From an uncultured Bacilli bacterium (GTDB taxonomy: Bacteria > Bacillota_I > Bacilli_A > RF39 > UBA660): 8,173 nt of DNA. The stretch covers positions 1 to 8,173 of the forward strand of contig CAKPBJ010000024.1 of NCBI GenBank assembly GCA_934140575.1. The letters are read 5' to 3'. The notes under the pieces are model-generated. The model had not been told where the DNA came from and ran no database searches. It was given only the letters and a program-made list of their open reading frames with translations. Position 1 is the first letter of the stretch. Each line of letters starts with the position of its first letter. Shown here piece by piece: positions 1-7,200 of this stretch. The translations under genes were made by a program, and so were the position numbers.

Positions 1-96
1 TTAAAAAGCATTATTAAACTAAATGCAACTTTTAATAAAAATAAATTATTACTTGCATTTACTACTTTAAATAACAACGATAATAGTCTTGATTGA
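1..96 (+). CDS. possible 3' end of an upstream gene (31 codons)
   Basis: The frame starting at base 1 is open for 31 codons and ends at TGA (94-96). The translated tail is rich in Leu, Asn and Lys and ends TTLNNNDNSLD; I do not recognise it. It has the same orientation as all other genes here, and its stop falls inside the -35 box of the next promoter, a compact arrangement. Against it: 31 stop-free codons can occur by chance in sequence this AT-rich, and the antisense strand is also open over the same stretch. Translation of the bases before the window would settle it. Confidence 0.35.
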   Translation, partial: LKSIIKLNATFNKNKLLLAFTTLNNNDNSLD

Positions 97-121
97 CAAA
101 ACAAATAACATATAGTATAAT
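93..121 (+). promoter_or_regulatory. sigma-A promoter of the M23 peptidase operon
   Basis: TTGACA (93-98) and TATAAT (116-121) both match the consensus exactly, with the optimal 17-base spacer. Transcription should start near 128, about 20 bases before the start codon at 150. The stop of the possible upstream gene (TGA 94-96) overlaps the -35 box. No terminator hairpin is visible upstream, so some read-through from upstream is possible. Confidence 0.85.
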
Positions 122-136
122 AACAACCTGTTTTAT

Positions 137-143
137 AGGGGTG
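137..143 (+). promoter_or_regulatory. ribosome binding site that fixes the M23 peptidase start
   Basis: AGGGGTG lies six bases before ATG 150. Its GGTG part pairs with the CACC of the usual 16S 3' end. It selects ATG 150 over the in-frame TTG at 93, which lies inside the -35 box and ahead of the transcription start. Confidence 0.7.
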
Positions 144-149
144 TTGCGA

Positions 150-953
150 ATGAAAGAAAATATGTTTATAATTAAAAGTAAATGTATCATAGTTATATCA
201 GTTGCGTTTGTTATGATTGCAATCGGTCTACAGACAAAAGACTTATATGCAAAAACGAGTGATTATAAAATAAGCTATGAATATGTTAATATAAAAGATA
301 TGGCACAGGCATCAGTAAAAACAAAAGAAAATACATCAAGTATTATAAAAGATTTATTTACAGGTAATACAACAAGTGGAGAAGTAACAGAAGTATCCCT
401 TCCAACGACAGGACAGCCACAAGAAGTAGAATTACCTGCCATGAATAATACAGAAGCAACAACAACTACACCACGACAAATATGGTATCTACCAACTGAA
501 TATGGTGAAATTACACAATATCCACATTATGGTCATGTTGCATATGATATAACAAGTCCGAGAACATATAGTGAAAATATATTTCCAGTAGCAAATGGTA
601 CGATATCAGGAATATACACAGATAGTGCCGGAGCAAAAATAGTAACAGTCCTTCATGATATTGACGGAGTTAAATATACATCTCAATATGTTCATTTATC
701 ACAATACGCAAGTGGATTATATGTAGGAAAACCAGTAACAATAAATGATAGTATTGGTCTTATGGGATCAACTGGTAACTCAACAGGACCACACCTACAT
801 ATATCAGTTGCCGATTGTGCGTTGTTCGATGCAAATGATTCTAATTGCAGTGACTTAAATGGGTGGTTTAGATATTTAAATAAAAGACTATCACAAAACT
901 ACTATGGTTTAGGAGTACATGTATATATGCCTGGAAGCTGGAGTTCTAGATAA
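150..953 (+). CDS. M23-family (LytM-like) zinc metallopeptidase, membrane-anchored or secreted
   Basis: The protein has 267 residues. A basic N-terminus is followed by a hydrophobic segment (about residues 12-27), acting as a signal peptide or anchor, with possible signal peptidase cleavage after LYA (residue 34). A Thr/Ser/Glu-rich linker (about 55-110) leads to an M23 domain (about 115-225). All expected zinc and catalytic positions are visible: HxxxD at H129/D133, H182 in YVHLS, and HLH at H215/H217 after the typical GSTGNSTGP. The family cleaves peptide cross-bridges or stem peptides of peptidoglycan, so a role outside the membrane in wall turnover is likely; the substrate cannot be read from sequence. 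C223 and C233 follow the active site and could form a disulfide. A further ~45 residues follow the domain. The gene is first in a two-gene unit with the small membrane protein 10 bases downstream. ATG 150 is chosen because AGGGGTG precedes it and the promoter lies just upstream. Confidence 0.9.
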   Translation: MKENMFIIKSKCIIVISVAFVMIAIGLQTKDLYAKTSDYKISYEYVNIKDMAQASVKTKENTSSIIKDLFTGNTTSGEVTEVSLPTTGQPQEVELPAMNNTEATTTTPRQIWYLPTEYGEITQYPHYGHVAYDITSPRTYSENIFPVANGTISGIYTDSAGAKIVTVLHDIDGVKYTSQYVHLSQYASGLYVGKPVTINDSIGLMGSTGNSTGPHLHISVADCALFDANDSNCSDLNGWFRYLNKRLSQNYYGLGVHVYMPGSWSSR

Positions 954-963
954 GGGTGATTAA

Positions 964-1491
964 ATGAATTTAAAACAAATAAATAATCAAATGAAAAGTT
1001 ACATTAATGAAGCATCATTCATAGGAAACAAATGTAGAAATAAATTAATTGAATTAGTAAATAAAAACTTCTTAGTAAAAATACCAAAAGAAAACTTTTT
1101 AAATATAGATATCACAATAAAAGAAAACGGAAATATAATTTATCGTGATACAGAATATAAAACAGAAGTAGAAGTTACAACAGAAGAACAACTACAAGAA
1201 AGGTATGAATCATTTAAAGAAGAAGTTGAAATACTTTTAAAAAAGAAAGAAGTAAATTTTAAAACAAAAAGACAAAATAATGAAATAGTAAATTTATTAG
1301 TAACTGTATTAATAACACTAATAATAATATTAGTAATCTACTTTTCAATTAAAGAATTATTAAGTGGTAATCTAACAGGCTTTATCTGGATAATTATAAT
1401 GATTATATATTACATAATACCAAGTCTTGGTTCAAATCTAAAAAATAGATATAAGCAAGCATATAAATTTATAAAAAGATTATTTAAATAA
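964..1491 (+). CDS. uncharacterised small protein with two transmembrane segments
   Basis: The protein has 175 residues and I recognise no family. Residues 1-105 are charged, soluble and Lys/Glu-rich, with a likely helical stretch near 73-105 (TTEEQLQERYESFKEEVEIL). Two strongly hydrophobic segments follow (about 108-129 and 138-155), separated by a short LSGNL turn, and the tail after 158 is basic. Both ends are therefore probably cytoplasmic, with a hairpin in the membrane. The gene begins 10 bases after the peptidase stop, and its ribosome binding site (AGGGTGAT, about 953-960) touches that stop, so the two are surely cotranscribed. It may tether or regulate the peptidase, but only position supports this. 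No terminator hairpin follows; the next promoter begins two bases after its stop. Confidence 0.8.
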   Translation: MNLKQINNQMKSYINEASFIGNKCRNKLIELVNKNFLVKIPKENFLNIDITIKENGNIIYRDTEYKTEVEVTTEEQLQERYESFKEEVEILLKKKEVNFKTKRQNNEIVNLLVTVLITLIIILVIYFSIKELLSGNLTGFIWIIIMIIYYIIPSLGSNLKNRYKQAYKFIKRLFK

Positions 1492-1492
1492 T

Positions 1493-1521
1493 TTGAAAAA
1501 AATAAAAATAAGTGATATAGT
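1493..1521 (+). promoter_or_regulatory. promoter of the T-box / hydrolase / thrS operon
   Basis: TTGAAA (1493-1498) and TATAGT (1516-1521) are each one base off consensus, with a 17-base spacer. TG at 1513-1514 adds an extended -10 element. Transcription should start near 1528, which places the whole 5' strand of T-box Stem I in the transcript. Confidence 0.75.
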
Positions 1522-1527
1522 AAATAA

Positions 1528-1724
1528 GTAAATACATTGACAAAGGACATGATAAATTATCTAAGTCTAAAAGAGAGTTCATGGAAGGTGCGAATGAACA
1601 GACATTTAATTTATTACTACCTTTAGAGTAGAATTATGAAAAGTAATTCCGGATTATTCCGTTATTGAAGTAAGTAAAACAAAGGATGGTACCGTGCATA
1701 AGCACTCCTGTACTATCCTTTTTT
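1528..1724 (+). promoter_or_regulatory. T-box riboswitch leader, threonyl type
   Basis: This leader binds uncharged tRNA and lets transcription continue when the cognate amino acid is scarce. Distal Stem I: the AG bulge AAAAGAGA (1569-1576), a six-pair helix (1577-1582 with 1594-1599) and loop GGAAGGTGCGA (1583-1593). Below it I can pair 1565-1568 with 1600-1603, 1551-1559 with 1607-1615, and 1542-1546 (AAAGG) with 1620-1624 (CCTTT). Between the last two helices lies an internal loop whose 3' side reads ACTA (1616-1619): ACU is a threonine codon followed by the usual purine, so it is the likely specifier. GA-rich bases below this (1539-1540, 1625-1628) could form the kink-turn. A small hairpin (1650-1653 with 1658-1661) fits Stem III. 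The T-box core TGGTACCGTG is at 1687-1696; UGGU would pair with a tRNA ending ACCA, that is discriminator A. The downstream thrS confirms the amino acid. The pairings were folded by hand; the T-box call is firm, the exact Stem I helices less so. Confidence 0.9.
1681..1724 (+). terminator. T-box-controlled intrinsic terminator, alternative to the antiterminator
   Basis: Bases 1681-1692 pair with 1710-1721 (12 pairs, one G-U), capped by 1694-1697 with 1702-1705 and an ATAA loop, then run into TTTTTT (1719-1724). The competing antiterminator pairs AGGA (1683-1686) with TCCT (1706-1709), leaves the seven-base bulge TGGTACC (1687-1693) free for the tRNA end, and keeps the same inner GTGC/GCAC helix. 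The T-box bulge is thus itself part of the terminator stem. Confidence 0.88.
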
Positions 1725-1733
1725 GTATTTAAA

Positions 1734-1740
1734 AGGAGGA
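1734..1740 (+). promoter_or_regulatory. ribosome binding site that fixes the hydrolase start
   Basis: AGGAGGA, a strong Shine-Dalgarno site, sits just before ATG 1744. It rules out the in-frame TTG at 1723, which lies in the U-tract of the terminator and has no ribosome site of its own. Confidence 0.85.
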
Positions 1741-1743
1741 AAT

Positions 1744-2349
1744 ATGAAAATAGAAGTATTACATCACGCATCAGTAAAATTAACAGATGAAAAAACAATA
1801 TATATAGATCCATATAAAATTGATTTAAAAATTCATGATGCAGATTATATCTTTATAACACATGATCACTATGATCACTATGACATAGAATCAATAAGAA
1901 ATATAAGTAAAGATACAACAAAAATAATAGTTCCCAAAGTTTTAAAAGACCAGCCAAATAACTTAGTAGTAGAACCAAATAAACATTATACAATTGATAA
2001 TATTTCATTTGATACAATAAGTTCCTATAATATTGGAAAGAATTTTCATCCAAAAGAAAAAGAATATGTAGGTTACAATATTCTCTTAAAAGGAGTGTAC
2101 TACTATATAATGGGTGATACAGATCGAACCGAGGAGGCTGACTCTGTAAAAACCGATATTTGCTTTGTACCAATAGGAGGCACTTACACAATGAATGTAA
2201 CAGAAGCAACAAAATATATAAATGACTTAAAACCAGCAATTGCTATTCCAATACACTATGGAATGATAACAGGAAGTCTTAACCTCGCAACAGAGTTTAA
2301 AAATAGTGTAAATAAAGAAATAGATGTTGAAATAAAGATAAATAGTTAG
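1744..2349 (+). CDS. metallo-beta-lactamase-fold hydrolase, UlaG-like
   Basis: The protein has 201 residues, cytoplasmic with no signal or membrane segment. The metal-binding signature HxHxDH is complete at residues 40-45 (THDHYDHY). GDTD follows at about 124-127, with D125 as the bridging aspartate candidate, and IPIHYG at 169-173 supplies the late histidine (H171). H102 lies where another metal ligand is often found. The short length and the MKIEVLHHASVKL opening resemble the UlaG-like group of metal-dependent hydrolases (COG2220-type). These act on varied substrates, including phosphorylated sugars and lactones, so the substrate here is unknown. It is the first gene after the threonine T-box and lies 10 bases before thrS, so it is induced by threonine starvation together with the synthetase. 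A role in threonine or tRNA metabolism is inferred from this position only. Confidence 0.88.
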   Translation: MKIEVLHHASVKLTDEKTIYIDPYKIDLKIHDADYIFITHDHYDHYDIESIRNISKDTTKIIVPKVLKDQPNNLVVEPNKHYTIDNISFDTISSYNIGKNFHPKEKEYVGYNILLKGVYYYIMGDTDRTEEADSVKTDICFVPIGGTYTMNVTEATKYINDLKPAIAIPIHYGMITGSLNLATEFKNSVNKEIDVEIKINS

Positions 2350-2359
2350 GAGAGATAAT

Positions 2360-4132
2360 ATGATAAATTTTAAAGAAGATAAAGACTTAATGCCACTTAA
2401 CCATTCATGTGCTCATGTAATGGCTCAAGCAGTAAAACACTTATACCCAGAGGCTAAGTTTTGGGTTGGACCAGTAGTAGAAGAAGGATTTTACTATGAT
2501 ATGGATCTAGGAGATAAAGTAATTACAGAAGAAGATATAGAAAAAATATCAAAAGAAATGAAAAAAATAATCAAAGATGGAAAAAGAATTGTAAGACATG
2601 AATTAACCAGAGAAGAAGCTTTAGAAAAGTTTAAAAATGATGAGTACAAAATTGATTTAATTGATAGAATGCCAGAAGATACATTAATTACTTGTTATAC
2701 ACAAGGAGATTATACTGACCTTTGCCGTGGACCACACGTTGAATCAGTAAAAGAATGTAAATATTTTAAATTATTAAAATTTAGTGGTGCATACTGGAAA
2801 GGTGATTCAAACAACAAAATGCTTCAAAGAATTTATGGAGTTTGTTTTAGAACAGAAGAAGCTCTACAAAAACATCTAGAAGAATTAGAAGAAGCAAAAC
2901 AAAGAGACCACAGAAAGATTGGAAAAGATATGAAAATATTCATGTTAAGTGATCTTGTTGGTAGAGGATTGCCTTTATGGTTACCAAATGGATATACATT
3001 ATGGAGAACACTACAAAATTATATTACTGATAAAGAAGTAGCACATGGATATCAACATGTTCATACACCAGACCTTGGAAGTGTAGACTTATATAAAACA
3101 TCAGGACACTGGGATCATTATAAAGATGACATGTTCCCAGCTATGGAATTAGACAATGAAGCATATGTACTTCGTCCAATGAATTGTCCACATCACATGG
3201 TAATATATGGAGCAGGACTTCATTCATATCGTGACTTACCAATAAGAATAGCAGAAATTGCTAATGACTTTAGATATGAAGCTGCTGGAGCAGTAAAGGG
3301 AATTGAAAGAGCAAGAAACTTTACTCAAAATGACTCTCACATTTTCTGTACAAAGGCACAAATTGAAGATGAATTTAAAGGTGTTGTAGATTTAATTCTT
3401 GAAGTATATAAAGATTTTGATATAGACGCAAATAATTGTGAATTCAGATTATCATTAAGAGATAAAGAATCAAAAACAAACAAATATTTTGATGATGATG
3501 AAATGTGGGATACTGCAGAAAATGCCTTAAGAAACGTTTTAAATGATATTGGAATAAAATATTTTGAAGCAAAAGATGAAGCAGCATTTTATGGACCAAA
3601 ACTTGATATTTTAATTCATCCAGCAGTAGGTAATCCAGTTGCATTATCAACAATCCAATTAGACTTCTTACTACCAAAAAGATTTGATTTAACTTATATT
3701 GCTGAAGGCGGAGAAAAAGAAACACCAGTAGTAATTCACCGTGCAATATTAGGTTCACTTGATAGATTTATTGCCTTCTTACTAGAAGAAACAAAAGGAA
3801 TACTTCCAACATGGTTAGCTCCACTTCAAGTAAAAGTAATACCAGTAAATAGTGAATATCAAAGTGATTATGCAGAAGAAGTTAATGAATTCTTAAAAGA
3901 AAACAATATTAGAACAGAAACAGATACAAGAGACGAAAAACTAGGATATCGTCTAAGAGAAGCACAAACAAGTAAAGTTCCATATACATTAATTTTAGGA
4001 GATAACGAAAAAGAAAATAAACAAATTAGTTACAGACTATATGGAGAAAAAGAAACAACTACAGTTTCATTCGACGAATTCTTAAAAATAATTAATGAAG
4101 ATATCAAAAGTAAAAAAAGAAGAGATAAATAA
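2360..4132 (+). CDS. thrS: threonyl-tRNA synthetase, lacking the TGS domain
   Basis: This cytoplasmic class II synthetase charges tRNA-Thr with threonine using ATP. It has 590 residues; typical bacterial enzymes have about 640. The missing part is the N-terminal TGS domain: the protein opens directly at the editing domain, whose HxxxH (H15, H19) and C122/H126 (CRGPH) are present, so clearing of mischarged serine should be intact. The catalytic core (about 190-485) has the zinc ligands C276 (NCPHH), H327 (SHIFC) and H460, the motif 2 arginine R305 (FRYE) and the motif 3 arginine R469 (HRAILGSLDRF). The anticodon-binding domain fills about 487-585 (WLAPLQVKVIPV, KLGYRLREAQ). F304 stands before the motif 2 arginine where most ThrRS have His. 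ATG 2360 is preceded by AGGAGAG, which overlaps the hydrolase stop; only 10 bases separate the genes, so no room exists for a TGS domain in this frame. Expression follows the upstream T-box. Confidence 0.97.
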   Translation: MINFKEDKDLMPLNHSCAHVMAQAVKHLYPEAKFWVGPVVEEGFYYDMDLGDKVITEEDIEKISKEMKKIIKDGKRIVRHELTREEALEKFKNDEYKIDLIDRMPEDTLITCYTQGDYTDLCRGPHVESVKECKYFKLLKFSGAYWKGDSNNKMLQRIYGVCFRTEEALQKHLEELEEAKQRDHRKIGKDMKIFMLSDLVGRGLPLWLPNGYTLWRTLQNYITDKEVAHGYQHVHTPDLGSVDLYKTSGHWDHYKDDMFPAMELDNEAYVLRPMNCPHHMVIYGAGLHSYRDLPIRIAEIANDFRYEAAGAVKGIERARNFTQNDSHIFCTKAQIEDEFKGVVDLILEVYKDFDIDANNCEFRLSLRDKESKTNKYFDDDEMWDTAENALRNVLNDIGIKYFEAKDEAAFYGPKLDILIHPAVGNPVALSTIQLDFLLPKRFDLTYIAEGGEKETPVVIHRAILGSLDRFIAFLLEETKGILPTWLAPLQVKVIPVNSEYQSDYAEEVNEFLKENNIRTETDTRDEKLGYRLREAQTSKVPYTLILGDNEKENKQISYRLYGEKETTTVSFDEFLKIINEDIKSKKRRDK

Positions 4133-4140
4133 TAAAACAA

Positions 4141-4172
4141 GAGGGTAATAGCTAAAAATATTATCCTTTTTT
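4141..4172 (+). terminator. intrinsic terminator after thrS
   Basis: Bases 4142-4150 (AGGGTAATA) pair with 4159-4167 (TATTATCCT), one pair being G-U, around the loop GCTAAAAA. A run of six T follows (4167-4172). It begins nine bases after the thrS stop and closes the hydrolase-thrS operon. Confidence 0.88.
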
Positions 4173-4183
4173 ATGCCTTTTTA

Positions 4184-4192
4184 TGATAAAAT
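4184..4192 (+). promoter_or_regulatory. extended -10 promoter of the long helicase gene
   Basis: TG-A-TAAAAT is an extended -10 element with a hexamer one base off consensus. No good -35 is seen at 16-18 bases upstream, where the terminator U-tract lies. Transcription would start near 4199, giving a leader of about 19 bases. A weak ribosome site, AGGGTG (4207-4212), precedes ATG 4218. Confidence 0.5.
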
Positions 4193-4217
4193 ATATTTAT
4201 AAGGTTAGGGTGTTTTT

Positions 4218-7200
4218 ATGAATAAGAACTTAGGTCAGTTAGAAAAACTTTTTAATGTAGAAAACTTTAATATTTATAGTGATGATGAAAATTATTATTT
4301 TTTTAGATCTCTTGAAGAAGTGGATGTAGAGTCAATAAAAAATAGAAGTATAGTTGATGAATCAGGTAAAATTACAAGATTAATTACTGATAGAGAGTTC
4401 TATGGAGAAACAACTTTTACAAAAGATAGTGATATTTCTTTAGAAGAAATGACAGAACATATAAAGACAAACTATAATAAACATACTAATTGTATATCTT
4501 TTTCTAGTAATGCGAATGTTGCCTTAGACTATGGAAGAAGTACTTATAATGATGAATATATAGTTTTAAAAGTACCTAAAAAAGATTTTGAAAAAGATAC
4601 TTTTTTTGCGGGAAAATATATGTTCTTGGAAGTATCTAGGGTATTAGATGAATTTTATTCTAAGTTAGATAATGAATCAGACATAAAAAAGTATTTTGAT
4701 ATGATTGATAAAGCTAAATCTCAAGAAGAACTTGAAAAAATAAAAGAACAAGTCCAAGAAAATCTTTCTTTAAAGAATATAACAGGATCAATTAATTATG
4801 ATGCCTTAAATGAAGAACAAAATTTATTTAAGAATAAGATTATTTTAAAAGCGGATATAATGGATAAAAATATAATTAAAAAGATAGGTAATAGTTTCTT
4901 ATTCTCAACAATTGGAAGTGCTTTCTCTTCTTTAGAAGTAATTCATTATAAAGATATTAATAAAAACTTATTTCAGGCAAATGCTAATATATTAGATATT
5001 TTTGGTTTACTTCAACAAGTACCAGAAACAGATGATATAAAAGAAATAAAAAATATTTTATTAAATAAGTTAAATAATAATGAATTAAACGTAGGTTATT
5101 TATCTAATGATTATAATGTTGATAATTTAAATGATAAATTAACAATAGAAAATTTATATAAGCTTGGTAAAGGACATATTAGTTATAGTGCTGCAAAAGA
5201 GATTTACCAAAAATCTTATTCTCTTGCGAAGTCTAAATTAAGAAAAGATAAGTCAATTGATTTATTAGAGTATATATTAAATGATTCTAAATATAAGAAA
5301 ACTCTTGATGATTTAAGAAGAGATACTTATGGAGTAGAAGCAGATATTATTAATAGAAAGTCAGCTAAAGACTCTATTAATATAAGTGAGTCTGTTAATT
5401 TAAAAATAAAAGAAAAAGAACTATACATTCTTGAATTTATTAATAGCTTGAGTAATAGTGAATTGATAAGAGTATTGGAAGATCCGATAGAAGAATTATA
5501 TGGTTTATTAGATCTTGAGTATAATGAAAATATATCTTATGAAGAGTGGATTGCAAGTAGTATTATAGATTTAATTGATTGGGATTATTATGGAATAGAA
5601 AAGTTGAGTGACAATTCAAGAAAACTATTACAAGATAAACTAATAAAATCTAATTTTATGGATATTTATAATGATTTAAAAAACAAAGATTTAAGTGATA
5701 AAGAAGTATCTAATATGACTTTGCTTAAATTAATTAGACCAAATGAAGAAATAGATAGAACTAATAAATTTACAATAGATGAATTAGATGATTATCTTGA
5801 CCTCAATAAAATTAGTGGCTCTAGGATTAAATTAAAGCCATATCAAATGGATGCTTTTAAAAATATTAATAATTCTTATAAAAACTATGATTTTACATCT
5901 GTTGTTTTACCAACTGGAACAGGTAAAAGTTATGTAGCTCTTGCCCAGATGTCTTATATTTCAGAAGAAGTAAGAAAATTAGAAGAAAATAGAGAAGCAA
6001 AGATATTGTATATTGCCCCTAATAATCACATTCTTGATCAGTTAAAGAAAATAATCGTTAATAACTATAGGCAAAGTATATCTGAATCTGATGAAGATAT
6101 TATAAATAGAGTATTTCCTAATTTAACTTTATGTACTTATAGTTATTTAGTTACAGGAAATAATGCAGAAAAGATTATAAATGAAAAGTATGACTTAATA
6201 ATATTTGATGAATTACATAGAACTGGTGCCACTGAGTGGTCATCAAAGATTGATAAACTACTAGAGAATCAACCAGCAAAAGTACTTGGAATAACTGCAA
6301 CTCCAGAAAGAGATGTAGATGGAATGGACATGACAGAAGAGTTTGCGAAAAAGTATGGTTATAGTGATGAAGATATACTTTTAGGAAAACACATTTCATA
6401 TTATATGGACTTAATAGAAGCAATAGAAAAAGGTATTGTTAATGACTTAGAAGTTATAAACTGTGAATATGCTCTTTCAAAAGATGGTTCACTAGAAAAA
6501 CTTGAATATAAAATGAATGATATTGTCGACTTAGAAGAAAAAGATAAAAAAATAAAAGAATATGAAAAGATTAGAAAAAGTGTTCTAGCGGCAGATGGAA
6601 TAGAAAAAATATTAAATGATGCCATAAAAGAAAGCGGAAAATATATCGTATTTATTCCACTTACTCCAAGAAACAACGGAACTTATGAAGATACAGAAAC
6701 AGGAGAAGAAATAACAGAGAGTAGAGCACAGGGAATGATGAAGTCTTATAAGAATTTAATGAATCAATTCTTATTCGCCGGAAACTATTTAAAAGAAAAT
6801 AAAGATATACTTACAAATATTTATAATAAAATCCAAGAAGATCAAGAATTAGAAGATAAAGAATTTGAATATTTAATTAATGAAAAAGAAAATATTTTAT
6901 TACTTAAAAAATTAAATATTAAAGGGTGCCCTAATGCACTTCAAACATTATCAAATGATTTGTCAGAGATTATTACAGAATATATGGATTGGGATAAATT
7001 AGGGGATTCAAAAATAGCGGCTATTATTCAAAAGAAAATGAAAAGTGAAGTAGAGTCGTATACTATGCTTACAGGAAATGGAAAAAGTAATAATAGAAAA
7101 GCATTATCAGAATTTAATTCATCAAAATCAAATAAGAAAAAATTTATGTTTGTAATGGATATGTTAAATGAAGGTGTTCATGTCGAAGATGTTGACGGAA

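Noticed and set aside
93..149. Upstream TTG start extending the M23 peptidase by 19 residues
   Set aside because: The TTG is part of the -35 box TTGACA and lies before the predicted transcription start. ATG 150 has a good ribosome site and begins a normal signal sequence.
1537..1542. TTGACA as a -35 box for the thrS operon
   Set aside because: No acceptable -10 lies 16-18 bases downstream, and these bases are needed in the 5' strand of T-box Stem I. The promoter at 1493-1521 fits better.
1723..1743. Upstream TTG start for the hydrolase
   Set aside because: It falls in the terminator U-tract, has no ribosome site, and its extension encodes the Shine-Dalgarno sequence of ATG 1744.
1853..2239. 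Antisense open frame of 128 codons under the hydrolase gene
   Set aside because: It is a mirror of the hydrolase coding frame, Leu/Tyr/Ser-rich with no recognisable domain, and the + strand gene has intact catalytic motifs.
3444..3758. Antisense open frame of 104 codons under thrS
   Set aside because: The + strand is clearly thrS here; the antisense product is a Leu-rich shadow.
6175..6676. Two antisense open frames under the helicase core
   Set aside because: The + frame encodes the DELH and TATP helicase motifs across this stretch; the antisense products are Leu/Phe/Ser-rich shadows.
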